NCBI RefSeq assembly: GCF_000499845.2
Contig: NC_023758.2
Coordinates: 4,926,170-4,990,169, forward strand
Length of the DNA: 64,000 bases
Direction: 5' to 3'
From: Phaseolus vulgaris
Lineage: Eukaryota > Streptophyta > Magnoliopsida > Fabales > Fabaceae
Under the pieces are notes generated by a model that was not told the origin of the DNA, did no database searches, and worked only from the letters and a program-made list of their open reading frames with translations. Below are positions 37,440 through 48,833 of this stretch, in pieces. The translations under genes were made by a program, and so were the position numbers. Numbering within the stretch: position 1 is the stretch's first letter; every line of letters begins with the position of its first letter.

Positions 37440-38101
37440 AGCAAATTGAATATCCATTTGGGAGGCGGAACCTTAAGCCTGGAACTGCTTCAACTATCTG
37501 AATTTCTGAACTCATCCATTCGTCAGCGCTGCTAAAACTAAAGTGAGATTTCTCTCTGTCAACTCACTCCATGACCTGGATTTTCCACCGATCTACATTT
37601 CTCTTCGTTTTTCTTCTGAAGCGATAATTGTTTTTTCCTGCTCATAAAGTAATTGTGTTTATTCAAAACTAGCTAGGTGTTTCCCTTCCGTCTTCGTTCT
37701 CTTTTTGCTGTTGAAATTCTGTTGAATGTCATTTACCCTTATTTTCTTTGTTTCGCCTAGATATTCGGAGCCTAAAAACTGAAAACCTCAACCTCTGCCC
37801 TTTTTTCTCACTTTCACGTTTTGCTTAACTACATTACAAAGGCTTGAGGTCTGAGAGCTCTAGATGAAACCTTAATTTGTAATTAAAAGCCTAGTTAGTT
37901 TGTATTTGTTCTGCTGGTGTTCAGCAATCAAGAGAATAATTACTGGCCACTTTGGTTATTATGTGTATGATTTGTGTATACTAAGTGCTTGTGCTTGATA
38001 GTTACTGAATTTTTGTTCCCCCCACCCCCTATTTTTATTATAATTATTTTATTATTATGTTTCTTGATTATCATTGTTTGTGGTAATTTATAGATTGTGT
38101 A
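37440..38101 (+). promoter_or_regulatory. Probable HDA19 5' leader with a leader intron
   Basis: The sequence just upstream of the HDA19 ATG is T-rich and ends in tttatag at 38093, followed by attgtgta and the ATG at 38102. That is a good acceptor, and a possible donor (gtgaga) lies at 37543. A leader intron of about 550 bases is therefore plausible. Confidence 0.4.
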
Positions 38102-41100
38102 ATGGAAAGCGGAGGGAACTCCCTTCCATCAGGGTCAGATGGTGTGAAGAGAAAGGTTTCATATTTCTATGATCCAGAGGTTGGAAACTATTATTATGGG
38201 CAGGGGCACCCAATGAAACCACATAGAATTCGAATGACGCATGCTCTTTTAGCCCACTACGGATTGCTTCAACACATGCAGGTTCTGAAGCCTACTGCTG
38301 CCAAAGATAGGGACCTCTGCAAGTTCCATGCCGATGATTATGTGGCCTTTTTGAGAGGCATTACCCCTGAAACACAGCAAGATCAATTGAGACAGTTGAA
38401 GAGGTTTAATGTTGGTGAAGACTGCCCTGTATTTGATGGTCTTTACTCTTTCTGCCAGACATATGCAGGAGGTTCTGTTGGCGGTGCTCTAAAATTGAAC
38501 CATGGAGTATGCGATATTGCAATAAATTGGGCTGGTGGTCTACATCATGCAAAGAAGTGTGAGGCTTCTGGGTTTTGCTATGTTAATGACATTGTGCTGG
38601 CTATTTTGGAACTTCTCAAAATACATGAGGTTTCCCAAATTTAATTTCCCACATTATATCATTGATTTATGACTGTTCTCATTTTAATTCAGGTTGAATT
38701 TATTCCTTATATTACCAACAACTGCTATTGGTTCCAAATTTGGAAGTGTATTTTGGAATAAAGAAGTAAGTACGTTCTAGAGAACAATGATTATGCGGAT
38801 GGGTTACAATAGCCTAGTGGTTTGTGGTAGTTAGTAAGGGAAGTATATAGATACTATTCAAAATAATTAGGCAATTGTTTTGAATGTTTTCTTTCCATAT
38901 TGCTTATTTCAACAAACTGAGTAGTATTTTACTATTTTTTTAACGAGAGCTGGGTCCAGAGCTTATCCTACTTTTATGTTAACATTGGGTGCAATTTTTT
39001 TCTTTTTCCCGTCCTTGAGAACAATGCTTGAGCTAGAGCTTCCCTTCTGTTTTTGAAGGGGATTTAATGTGCATTTTTCTTTTACTTTAATGAGGCAGAC
39101 ATTGTTTATTGCCTTAATATGTCTGGTTAGATTAAAACTTGTTTAGGATGTGGGTTATCAGAGACATTGCCTTCTACATCTCTATTAATGTTAAATTAAA
39201 TGTTTTGTATTAAATATTTTGTCTTAAGTGCTCTATCATTGTAATCTGCATTCTCTTTATCATGTGCAGCGTGTTCTATATGTGGACATCGATATCCACC
39301 ATGGTGATGGTGTGGAGGAGGCCTTTTACACCACTGATAGGGTCATGACAGTTTCATTTCACAAGTTTGGGGATTACTTTCCTGGAACAGGTGATATTCG
39401 TGATACTGGATATGGCAAGGGGAAATATTATTCACTTAATGTTCCTTTGGATGATGGAATTGATGATGAGAGCTATCAGTCCTTGTTTAAGCCAATAATG
39501 GGAAAGGTTATGGAAATTTTTAGGCCTGGTGCTGTTGTATTACAATGTGGTGCTGACTCTTTATCTGGGGACAGATTAGGTTGTTTCAATCTTTCCATAA
39601 AAGGTCATGCAGAGTGTGTCAGATATATGAGATCTTTTAATGTTCCCCTTCTATTGCTCGGCGGAGGTGGCTATACAATAAGAAATGTGGCACGCTGTTG
39701 GTGTTATGAGGTATTTTGTTGTTGATTTTTCTTGAACTTTTCCTAGTTGAATTATCTTATTATTGTCTTTGTCTCGTTTAAAAAGGGTGAATAATTGATG
39801 CCTGATAATTAAGTTCTCAGTAATAATTTGATTATGGGTCTCCTCTGCAATGGGCATGAATACAGGTACAAAGATTTCAATGAAGATATCACAATGGATT
39901 GACTCATAAACTTTTTCTATAGTGTGAAAAATGCTTTTTGGTGCACACAACTCAAAGCAATGATTAACATTTAGTTATATAGCATTATTAAAAAAAGGTT
40001 ACTGAAAACATCTAGCAGATTAAATCTTGAGTTATGCCTGCTTATGTTTTTTTTGGCTTCTAGCAGTCCTGTTGAAACCTAGTATATGGGAATCAGTATC
40101 TGCACTATCAAGTGTTGATTTGATCCGTATACCTGATATCTGTGCCAATTGAACGTATTCTATTTTTTAAATAGAAAGTGTTCTCTGATTAACAAATTTC
40201 TATTGGTTGTTGATCAGACTAGCGTTGCTCTTGGGATTGAACTGGATGATAAGATGCCTCAACATGAGTATTATGAATATTTTGGTCCTGTCTATGCTCT
40301 TCATGTTGCTCCAAGTAACATGGAAAACAAGAACTCTCGAAATTTATTGGATGAAATAAGAGCAAAACTTCTTGATAATTTATCTAGGCTTCAACATGCA
40401 CCAAGTGTCCCATTCCAGGAGCGACCACCTGACGCAGAACTACAAGAGGTTGGCTTTGTATCTATTGAGAAATAAAATACACTTTTTTTCCAACTCTTTG
40501 TTATATCATCTCTTAATCGTGTATAAAAGTATTTTGAATATCCTTTGGCATGTAAACATGATTGAGTAGGAGCATATCGTGGTGGACATTCCGCTACTAT
40601 GTTCAGGAAATATATATTTCTCTCTCATTGCTTAGATTTGTTGCATCCTAGTGGAGTTACTACTCTTAACTCTGTCCAATATCCAAACTGCAAATATTGC
40701 ATTTGAAAAGGAAAGATCTGCAGATTTATTTATTTATTTTAGACACAGCTTATTGGCAAAAATCCATCATCACAAAACATGTTAGAATTTTGGCCACACT
40801 GTAAACATGTTTCAGAAAATCAATTATTACGTCTCAAGTTGAAGTCTGAAATTTGTCTAGAGCATTGTATATTATATATCTAATTTTTAAAAGAAATCCA
40901 CGTGTTCATTAACATGTACGGGCATTCTCAAATGATCCATCATATTTTTTGCTTTCACAGATTTGTTTGTCATTTACCATTATTGTATTGACACTGTGTG
41001 CTTGAGTAAATATTGAGAATTACTTACTATTCATATTTAGAGAGATGAGGATCAAGACGATAGAGATGAAAGATGGGATCCTGATTCTGACATGGAGGTT

Positions 41101-41440
41101 GATGATGACAGGTATGTTCTTGTGCTTTTGCAGCCCATCTTGATAGTGTCTTTTAAGGCTCTTTAACTGATCTGTTTTTTTACAGCAAACCTCGCAGAAG
41201 GGTGAAAAGTGAACGTGTTGAAGCTGAACATAAAGATGCAGTATGTCCCTACCTGTTTTCTTTGTCCTCGTAACAGTGAAAAAATGTTTCAAATAATCTT
41301 TTAAATATTATTGGAATCAAATGAACAAAGCTTCAGAAAGAGAAACAAGTACATTATTGTGAATTTAATGAAAATTAGATTTCAATTCAATTCTGAGTAT
41401 AATTTTATTTTTCATGTGACGAGTCATTTTGAACAAATTG

Positions 41441-41475
<35 letters not shown>

Positions 41476-41904
41476 CTAACATTCTCAATTGGATTGCTTT
41501 CATTTATTTATTTTCCTAGTGATTGGCCTCAGGTTATGACACTTGTCTCCTTATTCATATTGCTAAATGATGTGCTTGTACAGTGATTTGTCTTGTTTTA
41601 GTTTTAAGATGAATTAATTACTTGTAAGTGACAAATTAGGAGCATATTTTAAATTTCAGGAAAGTTATCATAAACATCTGGATTGTGGAAGAGATTTTCT
41701 AACGCCTTTCAAGGAGATTGCATGCTCCAAGGTTGAATATTTTGGCCTTCATAAACTGAAATTTCTCATTTATAAGATCACACAGGTGGTGTTAAAATTG
41801 CATCTTTTCAGGTGTCGGGGGTGGACTCAATGGCAGTGGATGAACCGTGCATCAAAGAGGAGCAGGATAATGTAAAAGAGCTTTCTGATCACAGGTCAAG
41901 ATGA
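38102..41904 (+). CDS. HDA19: Class I (RPD3-type) histone deacetylase, HDA19-type
   Basis: Zinc-dependent lysine deacetylase that removes acetyl groups from histone tails as the catalytic subunit of nuclear co-repressor complexes. Coding exons: 38102-38629, 39270-39710, 40218-40448, 41041-41111, 41186-41240, 41660-41731, 41812-41904. The sum is 1491 nt, or 496 residues, next to about 501 in Arabidopsis HDA19. The catalytic core is complete: the His pair in [19 protein letters not shown] (about residues 148-149), zinc ligands in [15 protein letters not shown] (about D184 and H186), the third Asp in [13 protein letters not shown], and the active-site Tyr in [11 protein letters not shown]. The N-terminal residues ([18 protein letters not shown]) and the acidic segment [20 protein letters not shown] are typical of the HDA19 branch rather than HDA6 or HDA9. 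The tail is lysine- and acid-rich and ends HRSR. It converges with the coiled-coil gene at 44666-47577. Confidence 0.96.
41443..41472. repeat. (AT)n microsatellite in HDA19 intron 5
   Basis: About 15 uninterrupted AT units lie in the intron between exons 41186-41240 and 41660-41731. Confidence 0.9.
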
Positions 41905-42649
41905 AGCACTAATAGGCATTGGTCAACCTTCTCCCAGACTAGTGTATGTCGACCTGTAAAGTAAATTATAGTTTCCTCTTACATGGCTCATTCACGTGAT
42001 GTCTCTGTGGTGTTTCAAATTTTGCTTTATCTGGAAACTTAAGAGATATAGTGCAAACTTTGCCTTGACTTTTGATGTTTAATATTACAGCAAGATAAAG
42101 CAGTGTTGCCACTAATGGTAATAGTTTATTTTTTCTGTATGTTTTACTATGGTAGGAGATTTTATCAAAATATCTCGTATGAGGAGCGGCTCATTGTTGG
42201 ATCCATGAGATGAAATATAAACATTCCTGTGTTTCTTGCAAAAGGGATGAAGCAAACACATTCTTTCGCCTTAAATCTAGGTTGTCATTTGTCAATAACC
42301 GCAGATAGTACAAGGAGACCATCGCTTCTCAGTTCAGTGGTGCGGCCATTGCAGCCGCTATCCCGGAGTGGTGTTTCAAAATCAATTGAGATAAATGTCG
42401 AATTTGTTTCAGAAGTGCTAATTGGTGGGGGTTCTTTGCGAATCTTAATTCTTTATCAGGCTTTTTAAAGAAAGAAAAAACCCCTCGACCCTTCATTCTT
42501 CTCTAAGCTCTCCTTTTTTCGGAGATCCATTGCGTATTTCAGTGATCCCGTCTTCCATTACTGCAGTTTCAATTTTTTGTGCTCAGTTTTTTGTTTTTCC
42601 CTTTTATCCTACATCTTTAACTTGTATTTTGCTATCGATTATTGTGAAC

Positions 42650-43064
42650 GTCTAGGCCCTATTCTTAAGAACACCTAAGCTTGGAAAAGGAAACCCTAAT
42701 TTGAATTTTGATTGCACCAAAAGAAGAAAAATCACTACAGGGAAGATGTTATAGAGGTCGAGAGGAAGAAAACTGTGAGGTCATGGGTTGAGCTCCATAA
42801 TATGATGAAACCGTCTTAATGCTATGGTTTATTGCGAGTGTCTGATGTCTAGGTCCTATTATGTAAAACACCTAAACTTGGAAAAGGAAACCCTAATTTG
42901 GATTTTGATTATACCAAAAGAAGAAAAAACACTACACCCTAATTTGGATTTTGATTATACCAAAAGAAGAAAAAACACTACAGAGAAGATGTTACCGAGG
43001 ACGAGAGGAAGAAAACTGTGAGGTCATGGGTCAAGCTCAATAATGTGACGGAACGATCTTAATG
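42650..43064. repeat. Tandem duplication (~197-bp spacing) with nested 46-bp duplication
   Basis: A segment starting gtctagg-cctatt at 42650 recurs at 42847. Both contain cttggaaaaggaaaccctaa and gaggaagaaaactgtgaggt. Inside the second copy a 46-base unit (from ccctaatttggattttgatt) is itself duplicated at 42891-42936 and 42937-42982, apparently without change. Confidence 0.85.
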
Positions 43065-43183
43065 TCGATCTCTAGAATTAATGAAAGCAAATTTTATTTA
43101 CTTCTTGATTGTAATTAATTTGGGAATATAACTTAAAAAAATATCAAATACAACGAGAAGAGGGGAGAACACTAAGGGAAAGA

Positions 43184-43386
43184 AGATGGCTTGATCAAGA
43201 AGAAGAACAACTCGGTTGAGTCTTAATGCCAATCTCTAGAGTTAATGAAAAAATATCTCATTTACCTATAAATAAGGGAGAACAATAAATAAGAGAGAAC
43301 ATTACTGTATATAAGGAAAAGAATATGGTCTGATTAAGAAGAACAACTCGGTCAGGACAAGAATATGGTCTGATCAAGAAGAACAA
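43184..43386. repeat. Repeated aagaagaacaactcggt units
   Basis: Three occurrences of a tctgat-aagaagaacaactcggt-type unit are seen at about 43184, 43321 and 43361. The last two are a 40-base tandem duplication with only a few differences. Confidence 0.75.
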
Positions 43387-43559
43387 CTCGGTCGGGAACC
43401 ACTGTTTTTGGCTAAATTAAATGTTTTAGTTGAAATACATATCTTCTAGCTAATTCAATCATCCCACCAAATATGCCGATTAAATCTCAAATTGTCCCAA
43501 CAATCCCGCTAATCAAATCCCAAAATGTCCCAACAAATTTGCTTTCAAATCCCAAAACT

Positions 43560-44230
43560 TTAAAATATAACATATAACACATCACAATTTACAAGTTGAA
43601 AATCTATTTTAAATTGTGGAATTTAAAACTCAAAAATGTATTTTACAATTAAGAATAAATTTGGATTAAAAAATATATTTATATTGCACACAATATGAAA
43701 ACATATTTTGGATTGTACTGTATAAAACTTTATTCTAAATGTAAAAATATTTTTATGATTATAAAATTTGAAAACTTATTTTAGACTATACAATCGAAAA
43801 TGTGTTTCTAAATGTAAAAATATTTTCAGGATTATATAATATAAATGTAAAAATATTTTTATAATTATACAATTTGAAAACTTAATTTAGACTATACAAT
43901 TAAAAATGTGTTTGTAAAAGTATTTTCAGGATTATATAATTTGTAAATGTAAGTATTTGACTGTATTTCAGAATATGATTCTAGATGGAATATTATATAA
44001 ATACATTACATAATAATACAAAAAATGCAGAATATAATTTTGAACTTGAAAATTATTTTAGATAATGTAAGCTGAACTATATTTTCAAATTACACAATCC
44101 AAATATATTTTCAGAACTATAAATATTTTTAAATTACACAATCCAAATATATTGGCCTAAAAATATTTTCAAATTACGTAACTCAGAATACATTTTTAAA
44201 TTGTAAATTTCAGAACATTTACAAATTACG
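43560..44230. repeat. AT-rich degenerate tandem repeat region
   Basis: Variants of attttagactatacaat, aaatgtgtttctaaatgtaa and aaatattttcaggattatat follow one another many times with irregular spacing. No reading frame or known element was recognised. Confidence 0.5.
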
Positions 44231-44665
44231 GAATCATAAAATCTAATGCCTTGCATTTTCAACTTTTCCAACACCCTTTTCGAAAGAAACCATGGGATGC
44301 AAAATTCAATTGCCTTGTTATCGTTGATACGCTACTGTTCTCTTAATAGGTCTTTTCTTTACTAGCTATTGTAGATGTCCAAGAGCTTTTGTTTGAATCA
44401 TACAATTGTTGTGAAAATAACACAATGCTCACAGCATATCCATATCCTCACAGATTATACCACTTTTGTTGTCCTGCCACGCCCCTACCCCCACAAAAAA
44501 TGAAAAGATAAAATGCACAGATCTTATACTCAACAACCAACCCGAACCCCTCAAAAATTCAAAGAGAAAAAAAGGGTAAAGTGCATAATCACATTCTCAT
44601 TACGTACTTCCAGTAACTAAGGTTTCGTATCTTTGATTTTCAATCACAAAATCCTCTTTCAACAA

Positions 44666-47577
44666 TTATCCAGACAACAGATGAAGTGACACAACTAGTT
44701 CTCCCAGTTGCTTCTGATCAAGATACGATACATGATCCATTGAAATTAAATGTCTTCCTAGATCGACCAAATCTTTCGCCTCAAATTTGTATGTCGATTG
44801 TAGTTTATCAGCTTCACGGTCTGCTGCCTCAGCTTCAGTAGATAGGAGATTCGCTTCTTCCATATCACCTATTTCTAGTGCGCCAGCCTTTTCAGCTCTA
44901 GCAGTAGCAGATGCCAAAAGTAGCTTCTGGTATCTGACCATTGCCAACTCTTTCTCCTTTAATGAAATCACTCCCACAGTCTCCTGTAATCTATTAAGGG
45001 TGTCTTTGATTTCTTCTTCAAGCTTCTCAAGATTTAATGTAGACGTGTCCATGTCTATCTGGACGCTCTCTTTTTCGACACATAGTGACTTTGCCTCACT
45101 AGCTATTCGTGCCGCCTCCTTGAAATTTCTTGCAGCAGAAGCAACTCTCTTTTCTGCTTCTAGTTCTGGGACTCTTTTATCAATGAAAATAATCCTCTGC
45201 TTGAAGGATGCTATCTCTTGCTGGATGCTTGACTTTCTTGAAGATAGTTCCTAAAAACAGTGTAATGAACATTTGTGAACAAATAACTACCAAAATAATT
45301 TTCTTTTGCGGGAAAATAAGTGACTAGCTTGTTTTTGGATTTCATTTCGTATGGAGTGGGACTATTTATAGTATTCTCAACCTAAAACATATTGAAGCAA
45401 CTTAACCTGTGCATAACTTCAAATTTAAGGTCTCTGATCATCCATCACATTTCAGCCATATATACAACACACAATTTTAAACACAAAAATCAGTATTAAC
45501 CTGCAATGAAGCTCTTGCGGCAGAAACCTCCTGTTGAAACAATTTCACATCTCCAGAAAGCTTTTCCTCGTTCTCTGCAAGTGTCAGTTTGTCCTCCCTG
45601 GACTTCAATATAGATGACATCAAACTTTTTCTCAGTTTAACTATTTCACGGTATCCTTCAGCTTCCTCTGTAGAAATCCTAGCAAATTTCCTAAGTATTC
45701 CTCCCATTTCTTCTTCCTGAGTAAGGAGGTTATCAATTTCCCCCTTCTTTAGAGCCAAAGTTTCAGTTTCTAATTTCACTTGCTCAAGGACAGACTGCAA
45801 TTTGTCATACTTGACATTAATGCTTGACTGCATCTCCTTAAATCCAGAGACAACTTTATTTATCTTATTTTCTACAGCTTCTAAATTAGAGTCGTTGTCT
45901 GCTATCTCCTTTTCTTTCTGTTTAACTAAAGCAAGAAGTTGATCCAATTCACCCATTAACACATCCTTTCTTTTACAAAGGATCTCTTTTTCTCTTTTGT
46001 CATCCTGGATTGAATGCTCAATGGTATTATTCAATTCTAAACGTGCTTCATTCATAAATTGTGATTCAATCTCCAATTCCATCTTTTTAACCTCCAAGGC
46101 TTCAGATGATGAAAGCCATTGGTCCATTTCTTTTGAAAAAACTGATGTTGCTTTCTTCAGGGTAGAATCTGCATTATTTAGAGCATTCTAGAAAAAAAGG
46201 AATATAGTCACATCAGAAATTTTAACCATAACTGATTTGTAAGGGAATGTCAACGAGTAATCAATGTGTTACCAGAGGATGAAACATTAGAATCTGTAAC
46301 ATTTAATTTCATTGATGGGTTTATGTGAAGTTACAATGAAATGCAAAAGCTGTAAACTAGACAAATGTTTCAGATAAGAGTAAAAGGGTGCAATTAAGTT
46401 TCCCGCGGATGTATGTTTAACTAACCTTTGCATAATGGTCGAGGAGGATTGCGCATTGTTCCTCGGCAACCAACTGAGAGTCAAGGGCATGCTGCAATTT
46501 TAAATCCAAAGCGTCGACAAAGGCATCAGCTTCTCTCAAGGAATTGATGAAAGTCTGTTTCTCCTTTTCGGCAACAGAAAGGTTTTCGCTAACCTTTTCG
46601 GCCCTTTCGAAATCTTCAGCTTCGCAGGCTTCTTCCAATTGCTTTTCGAGTTCCATATATTTGAGGGAAGCAAGATTGGCATTCTCAACGGTTTTTCTTC
46701 TATTTCTGATGGAATCCTTTCGAGCAGAAGAAGCATTTTTTACCAGTTGACTGGCATGGTTAAGCTTCTCACGTATGGTGGCCTTGATTTTCCGAAACTC
46801 TGCCTCAGGAAAAGCCGGAGCATCTTGTTGGTTCAAATTATCATCCTCTGATTTGGAGGAAGATTCAGTAAACGATGTTCCTGCCTCAGAAAACGACGAC
46901 ACATTCCGATTCTCATTCTCTGATTTGGAGGAAGATTCAGCAGATGGTTCTTCCTCAGAAAAAGCTGAAGCATGTTGATATTCCCGATTCCCATTCTCTG
47001 ATTTGGAGGAAGATTCAGGAGATGGTTGGGAAAGAGTAACAGCATCAGCATGATCAGTGGAAGTGGCAGTGGCAGTGATAATGGAGGGAAGTGTGTCTGG
47101 GACCTGAGCAGTATCAGCAGCGCCGAGGCTGTCACTATCAGAAATTGGTTGAGGGAGCGGAGAAAGAGTATGAGGCATGTGGTTGGAATGAAGGGCATCT
47201 CTACCATATCCAATCCTCAAGCCAGATCTTTTTCTCCTTCGAGGGGCCTGGGCCTGGGCCTGGGCCTGAGACTGAGACTGAGCCTGAGCCTGTGTAGCAG
47301 ATACAGATAGCTGCTGGTGAGATTGGAGATCGTGGTCGGGTTGAGCTAGTTGATCGTTTTGGAGGGGATCCAGCACAAGCGTGAGGTCAGAGAAGAGATT
47401 CTCGTCAAGGGGCTGCGATGTTGTGAGCGCATCACTACCATTGTAATTGTGATGTTGGACCTCTGCTTCTTCAACTCCAATTTCAATTTCATTTTCAATT
47501 TGGGCAGAAGGGTTAAACAGTACCATCCCTTCAAACAGCGAATCCATATCATCGCCTTTCTTCCCATCGGAAGCCAT
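44666..47577 (-). CDS. Coiled-coil protein with UVR-like motifs
   Basis: Three exons (47577-46426, 46187-45501, 45250-44666) give an intact frame of 807 residues. The first 260 or so residues are low complexity: an Ala/Gln/Ser stretch (about 95-111), a basic patch APRRRKRSGLR, and three Ser-rich repeats around ESSSKSE (about residues 188, 214 and 238). From about residue 260 to the end the protein is long coiled coil. Three places resemble the UVR motif found in UvrB/UvrC and in plant proteins with a UVR domain: LEKQLEEACEAEDFERAEKV (about 310-329), AEKRVASAARNFKEAARIAS, and a weaker EIGDMEEANLLSTEAEAADR. In bacteria this motif mediates protein-protein contact. The plant function is unknown to me, and I give no symbol. 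Alternatives are a structural or vesicle-tethering coiled-coil protein. The ATG at 47577 is the first in frame and is preceded by a TATA-like sequence. Confidence 0.85.
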
Positions 47578-47626
47578 CGTCCCACTTCTTATTTCTTCAC
47601 CTCCGATTTCAGAAAAATTAACTTCC

Positions 47627-47633
47627 CTTTATA
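47627..47633 (-). promoter_or_regulatory. Possible TATA box of the coiled-coil gene
   Basis: The complement reads TATAAAG, about 50 bases upstream of the ATG at 47577. The spacing would leave a very short leader, so the assignment is tentative. Confidence 0.35.
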
Positions 47634-47853
47634 TCCTTAGCCCTACCCCCATTCTCTCTATGCATCAAAAACGTCATCAACCTTTAGGAATCAAAATTAG
47701 GATGATTAATAAACTTGTAAGTCTGTTTTTTTTATGAAATAATCATTTATATTAAGGCCGTACAAATATAACAGAGTTAACTTTGATAGGAGTTTAAAAT
47801 CGAATATATAAAAAAATTAAAAATTGATAAAAGATAAAAAAAAATATTAAAAT

Positions 47854-48828
47854 TGTTCCGGCCGGTTAACCTGGGTCGTCTTTATGCGTGGCTTGTCTTA
47901 ACGAGCTAGGGCACCTTTGTTTTGCTTCGTCTGTCAGTACCTGAAAAAAGAAGAACAAAGGGGCGCCCTCGCGGCCGTTTGCACTCCGACGATCAAGTCA
48001 GCTAGCGAGAAACACCAAAATACTAGAAACTGTATAATTATCTCAATGACTGAAACTGTATGATTTAATTGTGTTGCCCTAATTGTCTTGTACTCTCAGC
48101 AGATGCGCCGTCAAGGACAATTAGGGTCTTCGCTCTGTATGTCTATCTGGGAAATAGGTTAAACTCGTGTAACTGTGGACTGAAAAACACGTACCTCTCT
48201 AGGGCTTGTTTGCGCCCTATATATAAGTGTAAAACTAGGGTTTTACCTCTGCGTTGCCTGCTAGTATCTAGGGTTCCTTGGAGAAGGTCCTTGCGCCGCT
48301 ATATTTAGGATCTTAGCGTATCTGGCCCATGGACTTCCCTTATCTTGGAGTGCAATGTATAACCTCATGGCCCCTTGGGCTTTAACTTGAGCGCTGTATT
48401 TATCGCGTCATCATACTGTTCGAATCCCCTAAACATATAACACGCGTCATGCATGCAGCCTCCCTGGGTACCTTCAATGAGCACGTGGGCATTACCACGT
48501 GCCCCTTTGACTTGATCATTTATTCTGTACACAGGGACCCACAGCGTCGCTGCCCAACTTAGGGTTATTCCCTCGTGTGGGCCCTCTCTCTGTGAAATGC
48601 TTACGTCATGCGAGTTGATTCTTTAGGCGATGTCTTGCTTAGGCGGTGTCCCTTAGGCGGTGTCTTACTTAGGCGATGGGCGATGATCTTGGTGGTGACA
48701 CATCTCGGCGATAACCGCTTACTCAGCTGGTAGAGCATGTCGCCCTTACATACGTCGACTGTGTTGACTTCTTGACTACCTATCTCTCTCTTGTCCACGT
48801 CTTCCTACCCGATGACCTGATCGGTACA
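47854..48828. mobile_element. Solo LTR with 5-bp target-site duplication
   Basis: A 975-bp segment begins TGTTCCGGCCGG and ends CGGTACA, so it has the TG...CA (TGT...ACA) ends of an LTR. It is bordered on both sides by the same five bases, AAAAT (47849-47853 and 48829-48833), as expected for an integration target-site duplication. It is clearly richer in GC than its surroundings. Inside are a TATA-like tatatataag (about 48224) and short direct repeats of ttaggcgatgtc type (48630-48690). No internal retrotransposon domain is present, so this is a solo LTR left by LTR-LTR recombination. The clean ends and duplication suggest it is fairly young. The family (gypsy or copia) cannot be told from the LTR alone. 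Confidence 0.9.
48481..48502. promoter_or_regulatory. Palindromic pair of G-boxes in the solo LTR
   Basis: GCACGTGG (48481-48488) and its perfect inverted copy CCACGTGC (48495-48502) are separated by six bases. Each holds the CACGTG core bound by plant bZIP and bHLH factors. Function is inferred only. Confidence 0.5.
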
Positions 48829-48833
48829 AAAAT

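Larger units (their letters stand above)
32560..38101. other. Intergenic region between divergent SKI3 and HDA19
   Basis: 5.5 kb of AT-rich DNA between two start codons facing away from each other. It contains dispersed repeat pieces (34470-34570 and 34645-34790), decayed coding-like sequence on the minus strand (35320-35960), and the HDA19 leader next to 38101. No intact gene and no RNA gene were found. Confidence 0.6.
41905..44665. other. Intergenic region between convergent HDA19 and coiled-coil gene
   Basis: This holds the HDA19 3' UTR and the 3' UTR of the gene at 44666. Between them lie nested tandem duplications (42650-43390) and about 700 bases of AT-rich degenerate repeats (43560-44230) built from motifs such as attttagactatacaat and aaatattttcaggattatat. 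No gene was seen. Confidence 0.6.

Noticed and set aside
42340..42365. Translated WCGHC resembling a thioredoxin active site
   Set aside because: Five residues with no surrounding thioredoxin-like sequence; chance.
44787..45254. Plus-strand open frame of 155 codons
   Set aside because: Shadow of exon 3 of the coiled-coil gene on the other strand.
48718..48765. tRNA-like stretch (ctcagctggtagagca) in the solo LTR
   Set aside because: It resembles a tRNA D arm, but there is no matching T-arm box (GGTTCGA) and no acceptor stem.
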